Shown: piece by piece, positions 9,441 to 17,562 of the stretch
Layout: every line of letters starts with the position of its first letter
Numbering within the stretch: the stretch's first letter is position 1
Origin: CALINB01 sp938045325
GTDB lineage: Bacteria > Pseudomonadota > Alphaproteobacteria > Rhodospirillales > CALINB01
DNA: 64,000 nt
Assembly: GCA_038114465.1 (NCBI GenBank)
Contig: JAYNQW010000013.1
Span: 1 to 64,000 of the forward strand
Direction of reading: 5' to 3'
Program-made: the position numbers and the translations under genes
Notes under the pieces: generated by a model
Database searches by the model: none
What the model saw: only the letters and a program-made list of their open reading frames with translations
What the model was told of the DNA's origin: nothing

Positions 9441-10358
9441 TTACGGTTTTGCTTTTTCACCGGCGGCAATTTCGTCTGCATCGAGGGCGTTGGCAAGCCT
9501 CGCGTTTGCGCTGCCCGGCTTCAGGGGCCGTTGCTGGTCCGGATGCGGCGCCCATGCAGTTAGATAAATCACCTGAAACGTTGCCGGGATACGGTCTTCG
9601 TCGTCGGCGAACAGTTCGTGATAGCGGCGCGCTGTTTCCATGACGGTCTCTTTGCGGGAAAACGATTTACGCCGTTCCGATACGGCATTGGTTTCACCCA
9701 TGCCGCGCAAATCGGTCATCAGTTTTAAGGCATTCGGATAACTGACCGTAAGGGTGTCCAAATCGGCAAGCGGCAAAGTGAAGCCGGCGCGTTGCAGAAG
9801 GTCACCGGCATCACGGACATCGGTAAACGGCGATATGCGCGGGCTCATGCCGCCTTCGTTGGCGAGTTCGGATTCGGTTAAGGCGTGGCGCAACTCTTTC
9901 AGCGTTTCCCCGCCGAACAGTGCCCCCAGGAATAATCCGTCGGGTTTGAGGGCGCGGCGAATTTGCGTCAGTGCGCCGGGCAAATCGTTGACCCAATGAA
10001 GATTCAAACAACTGATAATGAGGTCTAATGATTGATCGGCAAACGGCAGCCATTCTTCATCCGAGACAAGTGCAGCTCCCTGTACCCGTGAAATCATTTG
10101 CGGGGATATGTCCGTTTGAAAGAGTTTTTCGATGCCGCCCCGGTTTTGCAGATGTTTGCGCAATTGGCCGCTATGGCAACCGAGATCGAGTGCCATGGGA
10201 AATGTACGGTTGATTTCATCCAGTCGTTCGGCGAGATGCCCGGCAACGGTATCGAATAAAAACGCGTGATCGGCTAATGAGGCCGCCGCCCGGTCGCGAT
10301 GCCGGCGGACGGCGGCGCGGTCAAAAATGCGGATCGGATTTTGCATGGATGAGGTCAT
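9441..10358 (-). CDS. SAM-dependent methyltransferase, BioC/NDUFAF5-like
   Basis: This is a class I methyltransferase of 305 residues. The SAM-binding motif I (MALDLGCHSGQLRKHL) lies near residue 55, an acidic motif II region is at FQTDISPQM, and the post-I segment LDLIISCLNLHWVNDLPGAL is typical of the BioC/NDUFAF5 group. The start MQNPIRIFDRAAVRRHRDRAA matches that group, in which mitochondrial members modify a complex I subunit. The substrate here is unknown. It is the first gene of the minus-strand run toward sfsA. Confidence 0.82.
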   Translation of the reverse strand: MTSSMQNPIRIFDRAAVRRHRDRAAASLADHAFLFDTVAGHLAERLDEINRTFPMALDLGCHSGQLRKHLQNRGGIEKLFQTDISPQMISRVQGAALVSDEEWLPFADQSLDLIISCLNLHWVNDLPGALTQIRRALKPDGLFLGALFGGETLKELRHALTESELANEGGMSPRISPFTDVRDAGDLLQRAGFTLPLADLDTLTVSYPNALKLMTDLRGMGETNAVSERRKSFSRKETVMETARRYHELFADDEDRIPATFQVIYLTAWAPHPDQQRPLKPGSANARLANALDADEIAAGEKAKP

Positions 10359-10490
10359 GATGAGCGGCGATTTTTGAAATGTTGGATATGGTGATTGATC
10401 TTGATAGCGATCACAAGTTTAAGGCTTTAAAAGGCTTTCCGTGTTATAGACAGCCCCTGAACGGGAATTCCTGACGATCCGGCTTTTTAT

Positions 10491-11474
10491 ATGAAAAAAA
10501 TCACGTTTTTGGCTCTTTTGCTCGGCCTGGTGGCTGTAACGGCGTTGGTCATTTGGCAAGGAGTCGGGGAAATCGCCGACACCATGGCCGAGTTGGGGTT
10601 TGGCGTTATATGGCTGCTGATTGTCTTCGCCGCCTATGCGCTGGTGAGCGCGTATTCCATCCGCCTATTGTTTCCGCAGCATCAACTTCAGGGGGTCGGC
10701 CCCATATTTGCCTCGATTTGGGTCGGCGGTGGCGTCAATACAATATTTCCCGTCGCGCAAGTCGGGGGGGAAGTTGTTAAGGCGCGGGTGTTGCATTGTT
10801 ATGGCACACCCGGCCCCATTGCCGTCAGTGTGGCCCTGGCCGATACAACCGTTTCGGCACTTTCCCTTGCGCTTTGGGGGTTCATCGGCGTTGCATCTTT
10901 GTTTTATTTAAATGTTAATCTCCAAGTCACATTGAGCGTGTTTGCCGGCGTGGCGGTGTTTTCTGGCAGTGTCATCGTTTTTTTCGTTTTGCAGCGGATC
11001 GGTGCCGTTGGTTTCTTGGCCAAATCGTTTTCCGGAATTTCGGAATCCAAAAGTTGGGGCCAACTTGTTGGCAATGCAAAAGATGTGGATGCAGCCGTGC
11101 GCGAAGTTTACCGCAGCCATCTTCGGTTTGGCCTTTCAATATTCATTCGACTCCTCGCACGTTTTATAATGGCGCTTGAGATTTGGGCGGCCGCCTATTT
11201 AATGGGGCATCCGATCGGATTGATTGAGGCTTTTATGTTTCGTAGCTTGATCGCAACCGTACGCGGTGTTGCCTTTTTCGTGCCGCAGGGTTTCGGTGTC
11301 CAGGAAGCTGCTTTCATCGCACTGGGTGGATTGGTCGGCATATCGCCAAGTTTGGCTTTATCGCTGTCTTTGGCGTCACGGGCGAGAGAAATATTGGAAA
11401 GCGCCGCTGGAGTGTTGTTCTGGCAGCATTTGGAAGGAAAATCGATACGGGTGCTGTTTCAGAACATGAAATAA
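10491..11474 (+). CDS. HpnL-like/UPF0104 integral membrane protein (LPG synthase TM-domain family)
   Basis: This is a 327-residue polytopic membrane protein with about eight hydrophobic segments, similar in layout to the flippase-like membrane domain of lysylphosphatidylglycerol synthases. The N-terminus (MKKITFLALLLGLVAVTALVIWQGVGEIADTMAELG) and the C-terminal GVAFFVPQGFGVQEAAFIALG motif are typical of the HpnL subgroup often found near hopanoid genes. No hopanoid genes are visible here, so a general role in membrane lipid handling is all that can be inferred. It is convergent with an acyltransferase-like gene, which fits an envelope theme. Confidence 0.8.
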   Translation: MKKITFLALLLGLVAVTALVIWQGVGEIADTMAELGFGVIWLLIVFAAYALVSAYSIRLLFPQHQLQGVGPIFASIWVGGGVNTIFPVAQVGGEVVKARVLHCYGTPGPIAVSVALADTTVSALSLALWGFIGVASLFYLNVNLQVTLSVFAGVAVFSGSVIVFFVLQRIGAVGFLAKSFSGISESKSWGQLVGNAKDVDAAVREVYRSHLRFGLSIFIRLLARFIMALEIWAAAYLMGHPIGLIEAFMFRSLIATVRGVAFFVPQGFGVQEAAFIALGGLVGISPSLALSLSLASRAREILESAAGVLFWQHLEGKSIRVLFQNMK

Positions 11475-11500
11475 CCTAAATGCAGCCTTCTGAGCACTAA

Positions 11501-12487
11501 CTAAATTTCAAACCAGCCAAGCCATTGGTTCGGATATTTTAAAACATATGCTTCAAGCTTATCCGTAAATTGTTTTATGACGTCACTACTTGCTTCTTGA
11601 CGATTAACAGTCCGATCAATTTGTAGCGGACTCTCCAAGTGCACGTGGAAAGTTTCATCCTTGTCCCGGACGGTAAAGGTCGGGATTAACGCGGCGCCGG
11701 ACGAGTACGCCAGGTCAGCCGCGCCGGTGGCCAGCAGAATATGACCGTCCATGAAGGGTGCGCGCACGGGCTTAATCGTCTTGGTGCGCGCCATGATCGA
11801 AACGATTCCGTTATTTTTAAGCTCACGTTTGAGCGTGCGCATGGCCGCGGTAGCGCTGTTGTGAGACAAAACAACACGTTGTTTCAGGTATTTTTTCTCC
11901 GCCGACGTTTGTATTGGATTTAAAATATATTCCCCGAACGTCGATTTGGAGTATCCGTGGTGTGGGTGGCTGAGATGGCAAGTTTCATAACCTGCTTGAT
12001 AAAGCGCTTTTTTTTGAATGAACGGTACATAAACAAAATAGGCGCTCCATAGAACGGCTCCTTTACCGTCCTGTATGGCCTGATCAAGATGTTCGCGGCC
12101 GTGAATAATGGTTTCCAGAGCCTGACCGCCGGGACGATGGTCACGTAATAATGTCAGGGCGCCATAAATATCTTCGCCGGCAAGTTCGTTCTGCAATTTT
12201 TCGGGTGTTGTTTGTATGGGGCGCCCCCCCAGCATATTGTGTATTTTACGTTGATTTTCGGTTGGATTGGAAAATAGGGCTTTCTTATTTACAGGGCCGG
12301 CATTGCGGCAAAAATTGACCCAAAAAAGCTTTGGCAAGCACCATGAAATTAGCCACAGTACAAATACACCAATTAGATTAAGAGGGTCTTTTGCCGTAAA
12401 AAACGGGGGGTTTGCAGGGGGGGCTTTTTCCGCGTTATTCGGGCGGGTCTTTTTCAGCGCGGAATTATTTGCCGTATCATTTTTCAA
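11501..12487 (-). CDS. LpxL/HtrB-like lysophospholipid acyltransferase family protein, atypical active site
   Basis: This is a 328-residue protein with one N-terminal hydrophobic anchor (LIGVFVLWLISWCLPKLFW), then an LPLAT-like core in which ENQRKIHNMLG, GREHLDQAIQDGKGAVLWSAYF, GIVSIMAR and a C-terminal YPNQWLGWFEI can be recognised. Lipid A late acyltransferases normally have an H-x4-D/E motif where this protein reads AVLWSAYFVYV. I cannot find the catalytic histidine, so the protein may be inactive, or may be a divergent acyltransferase. It lies between a membrane lipid gene and comF. Base composition is lower in GC than its neighbours. Confidence 0.65.
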   Translation of the reverse strand: MKNDTANNSALKKTRPNNAEKAPPANPPFFTAKDPLNLIGVFVLWLISWCLPKLFWVNFCRNAGPVNKKALFSNPTENQRKIHNMLGGRPIQTTPEKLQNELAGEDIYGALTLLRDHRPGGQALETIIHGREHLDQAIQDGKGAVLWSAYFVYVPFIQKKALYQAGYETCHLSHPHHGYSKSTFGEYILNPIQTSAEKKYLKQRVVLSHNSATAAMRTLKRELKNNGIVSIMARTKTIKPVRAPFMDGHILLATGAADLAYSSGAALIPTFTVRDKDETFHVHLESPLQIDRTVNRQEASSDVIKQFTDKLEAYVLKYPNQWLGWFEI

Positions 12488-12566
12488 TTAAACAATTTTA
12501 CCCTAATTTTTTGTATTCCCGTTGGTTAATAATAAAATTAATCGTTTGATATTTGAAGCCGTAATC

Positions 12567-13388
12567 ATGACAAAAATTGATCGCATAGATATTGATTCAC
12601 AATCTTCATTAGTTGAAGCTGCTCCATCTAACTTTTTCCTGGGAAAATTTAAGCGAGCTGGTGATGTTTTGCTCGACCTGCTTTATCCGCCGCAATGTCT
12701 GAAATGCGGGGCCATTGTCGAATCTGCCGACACGCTGTGTATCTCATGCTGGCAAACCGTTACGTTTATGACGCCGCCTTGGTGTGATGCATGCGGCATC
12801 ATGCTCGAGTTCGATTCGGGGCCGGGCGGTCTTTGCGCGGCCTGTGCGCGTCAATTGCCGGTGTTTGCCCGTGCGCGGTCCGTGTTTGCTTATGATGATG
12901 ATTCCAAAGCAATGATTTTGTCGTTCAAATACCGTGACCGAACGGATAACGCCCCTGCCTATGCACGGTGGCTGGCTCGCGCCGGCGCAGATCTTTTGGA
13001 AGATGCCGATTTGCTCGCACCGGTTCCCTTGCATTGGTCGCGATTATGCTGGCGGCGCTACAATCAATCGGCCCTATTGGCTTCGGCACTGTCCCAAGAA
13101 ACACAGATCGCCGTGTTGCCGGATTTACTGGTGCGCCGCCGCCGGACGGCTTCTCTCGGCGCCATGAGCCCATCCCGGCGCCGCCGAACATTAAAAGGCG
13201 CCATTCGATTGAGGTCCTCCTATCGGGATCGCGTAACCGGAAACCGTATTTTGTTGATCGATGATGTGCTGACGACGAGATCGACGGCGCAAGCCTGTGC
13301 GCGTGCGTTGTTGCGGGCTGGTGCCAGTGCCGTCGACGTGCTAACGCTGGCCCGCGTGAAGCGGCCACTGCCGCAAGCGGCCTCATAA
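12567..13388 (+). CDS. comF: ComF family phosphoribosyltransferase-like protein
   Basis: ComF-type proteins combine an N-terminal zinc-ribbon-like region with a phosphoribosyltransferase fold and are linked to DNA uptake or nucleotide salvage. Visible here are paired cysteines (CLKCG, CISCW, CDACG, CAACA), the FKYRDR loop, LGAMSPSRRRRTLKGAI, and the PRPP-binding motif ILLIDDVLTTRSTA near the C-terminus. I chose the ATG at 12567. An upstream in-frame TTG at 12522 would add 15 residues of low complexity. It is followed by grxC after 13 bp, so the two are likely one operon with the nitrilase gene. Confidence 0.88.
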   Translation: MTKIDRIDIDSQSSLVEAAPSNFFLGKFKRAGDVLLDLLYPPQCLKCGAIVESADTLCISCWQTVTFMTPPWCDACGIMLEFDSGPGGLCAACARQLPVFARARSVFAYDDDSKAMILSFKYRDRTDNAPAYARWLARAGADLLEDADLLAPVPLHWSRLCWRRYNQSALLASALSQETQIAVLPDLLVRRRRTASLGAMSPSRRRRTLKGAIRLRSSYRDRVTGNRILLIDDVLTTRSTAQACARALLRAGASAVDVLTLARVKRPLPQAAS

Positions 13389-13401
13389 AGGAATTCATGC
13401 T

Positions 13402-13671
13402 GTGCCCGAGATCGATATCTATACGACACCGTTTTGCCCGTTTTGTGTCCGGGCTAAACATCTATTGGATCATAAAGGGGCGGCTTTTACGGAAATAAAC
13501 TTAATGGTGAATCCCGAACGCCGCCAGGAAATGATTGAGCGCGCGAATGGGGGGTATACAGTGCCGCAAATTTTTATCGATGGTCAGCACATCGGCGGTT
13601 GTGACGAGTTGTACGCTCTCGAACAAGCGGGCGAGTTGGATCCGTTGCTGCAAAAGGTTGAAACGGAATAA
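13402..13671 (+). CDS. grxC: Glutaredoxin 3 (dithiol, CPFC)
   Basis: Grx3 is a cytosolic glutathione-dependent oxidoreductase. The 89-residue protein has the CPFC active site near residue 11, the cis-proline motif YTVPQIFIDGQHIGG with the TVP element, and the GG-C-DEL glutathione-binding end. Translation starts at GTG 13402, preceded by AAAGGA at suitable spacing; the ATG at 13397 is in another frame. It sits between comF and a nitrilase-like gene, the usual alphaproteobacterial order. Confidence 0.95.
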   Translation: MPEIDIYTTPFCPFCVRAKHLLDHKGAAFTEINLMVNPERRQEMIERANGGYTVPQIFIDGQHIGGCDELYALEQAGELDPLLQKVETE

Positions 13672-13697
13672 CGCCGGAAAGCGTTGAGGAAAAAACA

Positions 13698-14522
13698 ATG
13701 GCTGAAACATTCAACGTTGCCTGTGTTCAACCCAATTCGGCACGCGACGCTGCACCCAACATCGACGCTGTTGGCAATTTAACCCGGCAAGCACACGATC
13801 AAGGCGCTGATTTCATTTTGCTGCCCGAAAGCGTCAACATGATGGAGCCCCGGGGCCGTAATGTGCGGGAAAAAATTGTTGCCGAAGAAGACGATGTTTT
13901 TCTCGCGGCTTTTCAAAAGTTGGCGCAAGAATTGAGCACTTGGATTCTCATCGGTTCCATCATGATCAGGGTGAGTGAAGATCAGGCGGCAAACCGGTCT
14001 TTGTTGATTAATGACAGCGGCGAGATTGTCACCCGTTACGATAAAATACATATGTTCGATGTGGATGTCGGTGATGGGCAAAGTTATCATGAATCGAAAT
14101 TGTACCGGCCGGGTAATCAAACCGTTGTTGCCGAAACCCCGTGGGGGCCGGCGGGTCTGACTATTTGTTATGATTTACGGTTTCCGTATTTATACCGGTC
14201 GTTAGCGCATCAAGGTGCGATGTTCATAACGGTACCGTCAGCATTTACACGCGTTACCGGCGAAGCGCATTGGCATGTGTTGCTGCGTGCCCGCGCCATC
14301 GAAAACGGCTGTTATATTTTCGCGCCGGCGCAAACCGGCGAACACGCTGAAGGCCGGCAAACCTATGGCCATTCACTCATTGTCGATCCATGGGGTGTTG
14401 TGTTGGCCGATGGCGGCGAGGACGTCGGGGTTGTTATGGCGGCAATTGACCCAGCCCAAGTGACGAAAGCACGCGGTAAAATTCCTTCGCTCGCTCATGA
14501 CCGGGAATTGGCTAAAAAATAG
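13698..14522 (+). CDS. Carbon-nitrogen hydrolase (nitrilase superfamily, Nit1-like amidase)
   Basis: This is a 274-residue amidase of the nitrilase superfamily with the complete Glu-Lys-Cys triad: Glu in LLPESVNM (about residue 43), Lys in YDKIHMFDVDV (about 115) and Cys in LTICYDLRFPYLYR (about 157). The FDVDV and RFPYLYR context matches the Nit/deaminated-glutathione-amidase branch, a metabolite-repair enzyme that hydrolyses deaminated glutathione. The adjacent glutaredoxin gene fits that glutathione link, but this is inference. Confidence 0.88.
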   Translation: MAETFNVACVQPNSARDAAPNIDAVGNLTRQAHDQGADFILLPESVNMMEPRGRNVREKIVAEEDDVFLAAFQKLAQELSTWILIGSIMIRVSEDQAANRSLLINDSGEIVTRYDKIHMFDVDVGDGQSYHESKLYRPGNQTVVAETPWGPAGLTICYDLRFPYLYRSLAHQGAMFITVPSAFTRVTGEAHWHVLLRARAIENGCYIFAPAQTGEHAEGRQTYGHSLIVDPWGVVLADGGEDVGVVMAAIDPAQVTKARGKIPSLAHDRELAKK

Positions 14523-14683
14523 CGGTTACCTTGGCGTTAGGTCCGATTCCGAATTTATTAATAAAAGCCGATTTAACGTAAAGGCCTGGATTTTTACCGG
14601 GTGGCGTACGATATATAGAGTGACTAAAAGATAAACATGCACGACAGCGTGAGAATCTTGGTAACCGTTTTTGGGTTGTTCCG

Positions 14684-15109
14684 ATGATTTTATATCAATT
14701 GGCCTGCCACGAAGGCCATGAATTTGAAGCCTGGTTTCGCGACAGCAAGACTTACGAAAAGCAATGTAAGTCGGGCGATATTGTCTGTCCGTTCTGCGGC
14801 GATAGAGACATCGTGAAAGCGCTCACCGCGCCTTATGTTTCGACAAAGGGATCATCGAAACCGGCGGAGAAGCGTGCGCGGGAATTGGCCATGCAAATTT
14901 TACAAGCAGCTGATAAATCGCGTGAGCATATCGAAAAGAATTTTGAAAACGTTGGCGATAAATTTGCCGAAGAAGCCCGGCGTATCCATTATGGCGAAAC
15001 CGATGAGCGCAATATTTACGGTGAAGCAACCCGTGATGAGGCAAAAGACTTGACCGAGGAAGGCATTAACGTTTTCCAATTGCCGCCGAAGCGCCGTTTA
15101 AACGATTAA
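14684..15109 (+). CDS. DUF1178 family protein
   Basis: This is a 141-residue protein of unknown function with a putative zinc ribbon: the N-terminus MILYQLACHEGHEFEAWFRDS carries C-x-x-G-H, and CPFCGDRDIVKALTAP follows near residue 36. The C-terminal half is helical and charged and ends in the conserved-looking LTEEGINVFQLPPKRR. Such proteins are widespread in alphaproteobacteria next to the grxC/nitrilase/ubiG genes, as here. It is convergent with ubiG. Confidence 0.88.
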   Translation: MILYQLACHEGHEFEAWFRDSKTYEKQCKSGDIVCPFCGDRDIVKALTAPYVSTKGSSKPAEKRARELAMQILQAADKSREHIEKNFENVGDKFAEEARRIHYGETDERNIYGEATRDEAKDLTEEGINVFQLPPKRRLND

Positions 15110-15145
15110 CTTTTATTTCCAATAAAATTTGAACGCGCCACAAAA

Positions 15146-15922
15146 TTATTGGTGCACCGCGACTGCTAAATAATTGACGTCGAGGTCGCGGGAAAGAGAC
15201 CACTTGTCGGTCAGGGGATTGTAGGACATGCCCTCAAGGGCTGTGATTTCCAGGCCGGTATTTTGTAATTCTTTGGTGATCTCGGACGGCCGGATAAATT
15301 TCCGCCAATCATGCGTGCCGGCCGGTAGCCATCTTAGAATGTATTCTGCGCCGATCTTAGCAAGCGCCAGGGATTTGACTGTTCGGTTTATCGTTGAGAG
15401 AACCATCGCACCGTTCGGTTTGATGAGTTTTTTGCACGCCGCGAGGAACAGGCCGACATCAGCAACATGTTCGACTACTTCCATATTGAGGACGATGTCG
15501 AATGTTTCCCCGCCTTGAGCTAATTCCTCGGGAACGGTACACCGGTAGTGAATATCAAGTCCGCTTTGTGCGGCATGATGGCTGGCGATGCCCACGGTTT
15601 TTTCGCTCGCGTCTATGCCGGTGACGGAAGCCCCCAGCCGGCACATGGGTTCGGCCAGCAAGCCTCCGCCGCAGCCGATATCAAGAAGGGTCAATCCTTT
15701 GAGAGGTTGGTCCGTTTCCGGATTCCGTTCGAAGTGCCCGATAAGCTGATCGCGAATAAATCGTAACCGTGTCGGGTTGAGTTTATGCAGTGGCCTGAAC
15801 TTTCCGTGCGGGTCCCACCATTCTTCGGCCATGGCTGAAAAATGAGCCAGCTCTTCCGGTGATGCGGTGCCCTGCGCAGGGCGCGCGTTCGTTGCCTCTT
15901 TGGGTTGTATAGTGCTGGCCAT
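15146..15922 (-). CDS. ubiG: Bifunctional ubiquinone O-methyltransferase UbiG
   Basis: UbiG carries out both O-methylation steps in ubiquinone synthesis, using SAM. The 258-residue protein has the family start ELAHFSAMAEEWWDPHGKFRPLHKLNPTRL, SAM motif I LLDIGCGGGLLAEPM, motif II FDIVLNMEVVEHVAD, and the terminal region IRPSEITKEL ... GMSYNPLTDKWSLSRDLDVNY. It is divergent from lysC across about 170 bp, an arrangement common in this class of bacteria. Confidence 0.95.
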   Translation of the reverse strand: MASTIQPKEATNARPAQGTASPEELAHFSAMAEEWWDPHGKFRPLHKLNPTRLRFIRDQLIGHFERNPETDQPLKGLTLLDIGCGGGLLAEPMCRLGASVTGIDASEKTVGIASHHAAQSGLDIHYRCTVPEELAQGGETFDIVLNMEVVEHVADVGLFLAACKKLIKPNGAMVLSTINRTVKSLALAKIGAEYILRWLPAGTHDWRKFIRPSEITKELQNTGLEITALEGMSYNPLTDKWSLSRDLDVNYLAVAVHQ

Positions 15923-16096
15923 CGGTTTCTTTATGTTGCCGGCAGGTTGGCCGGGCAGGGTTGTTTCTCAGATTCGATCAGAGTATGAATACCCGCCGCC
16001 GCGCCCGCAACTGGTGAATTTTGATTTTTGGAAAGCTGACCGATTTCAAAGGGTAACTCTGGGCCGGCGTACGTGATTTGAGCCAATGGATAGAAC

Positions 16097-17314
16097 ATGC
16101 TGATTGTCCAAAAATACGGGGGCACATCTGTCGCCGATGCCGAACGCATTCAGGCCGTGGCGCAGCGTGTCAAACGCGAGGTGGATGCCGGGCATCAGGT
16201 TGCCGTCGTGGTTTCCGCAATGGCCGGTGTGACCAATCAGCTGGTCGAGCATGCCCGGTCCATTTCCCGGCTTCATGATGCGCGTGAATATGATGTAATC
16301 GTCGCCAGCGGCGAACAGGTGTCCGCTGGGTTGCTCGCTATGGCCTTGCAGGCGCTCGGCGTCTCGGCCCGGTCGTGGCAAGGTTGGCAAATTCCGATTT
16401 TGACCGACGATGCTCATGCCAAAGCCCGGATTGAAAAAATTGAGGTCGACACGCTTAAAGAACGGTTGGCCGGCGGTGAAGTTGCCGTCGTCACGGGGTT
16501 TCAAGGTATCGGCCCGGACCATCGGATCACGACCTTGGGCCGTGGCGGGTCGGATACCAGCGCCGTCGCATTGGCCGCGGCATTGGAAGCGGATCGCTGC
16601 GATATCTATACGGATGTCGATGGCATCTACACCTCTGATCCACGGATCGTGACCAAAGCGCGAAAGCTTGAGCGCATCACCTATGAGGAAATGCTCGAGA
16701 TGGCCTCATTGGGCGCGAAGGTTCTGCAAACTCGCTCCGTGGAGTTAGCCATGAATTGGGGTGTTCGGTTGCAGGTCCGTTCCAGTTACAATGATGAACA
16801 AGGAACCCTTGTTGTGGGTGAGGAAGAAATCGTGGAAAAAGAAATTGTAAGCGGCATTGCCTATAGCCGCGATGAAGCCAAAGTGACCCTGAACCGTGTT
16901 ATGGATAAGCCCGGTGTAGCGGCGAATATTTTTGGCCCCTTGGCGGACGCTAATATTAATGTCGATATGATCGTGCAGAACATATCCGCCGACGGCAAGG
17001 CCACGGATTTGACGTTTACCGTGCCAAAAGACGACCTTGATCGTACGGTTGAGGTGCTTGAAGGCGAGCGGAAGAACCTGGAATTCGCCGAGCTTATCGC
17101 CGATCGGAACGTGGTGAAGGTTTCGGTTGTCGGGGTCGGCATGCGCAGTCATGCCGGTGTCGCGCAAAAGATGTTCCAGGCACTTGCCGAAAAGGGCATC
17201 AATATTCTGGTGATTTCGACATCGGAAATTAAGGTCAGTGTCTTAATCGATGAAGAGTATACGGAATTGGCGCTCCGGTCGCTGCACCATGCCTATGGCC
17301 TCGATGACGATTAA
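16097..17314 (+). CDS. lysC: Aspartate kinase (with two ACT domains)
   Basis: This enzyme phosphorylates aspartate, the first step to lysine, threonine and methionine. The 405-residue protein begins with the kinase signature VQKYGGTSVADAERI, has VVVSAMAGVTNQL and the TLGRGGSDTSAVALAAAL motif, and ends with a tandem ACT regulatory region (about residues 265-405; VDMIVQNISADGKATDLTFT, GVAQKMFQALAEKGINILVIS). The length fits the monofunctional class feedback-inhibited by lysine and/or threonine. The next gene starts about 250 bp downstream. Confidence 0.96.
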   Translation: MLIVQKYGGTSVADAERIQAVAQRVKREVDAGHQVAVVVSAMAGVTNQLVEHARSISRLHDAREYDVIVASGEQVSAGLLAMALQALGVSARSWQGWQIPILTDDAHAKARIEKIEVDTLKERLAGGEVAVVTGFQGIGPDHRITTLGRGGSDTSAVALAAALEADRCDIYTDVDGIYTSDPRIVTKARKLERITYEEMLEMASLGAKVLQTRSVELAMNWGVRLQVRSSYNDEQGTLVVGEEEIVEKEIVSGIAYSRDEAKVTLNRVMDKPGVAANIFGPLADANINVDMIVQNISADGKATDLTFTVPKDDLDRTVEVLEGERKNLEFAELIADRNVVKVSVVGVGMRSHAGVAQKMFQALAEKGINILVISTSEIKVSVLIDEEYTELALRSLHHAYGLDDD

Positions 17315-17562
17315 GCGAGTCCAGGCTTCTTTTTCAGTGCCTTTCCCGCCCGTTTAGGCAGGGGAATTTTGGAAAAACCTTGAGTTTTTTCAATAATTTG
17401 GCAGAATGCCAGCCGCGGGACCGGGGTGTGTATCTGGGGCGGCACATTATGATATTTCGTAATGATTTTTCGTAAGCGCCCAGCGGCCGGAATAAAATAG
17501 ATCCCGTTAGAATAACGTTGGTTAATTCATCTCAAATTTCGAGAAAGCGGCGATAAAATCTG

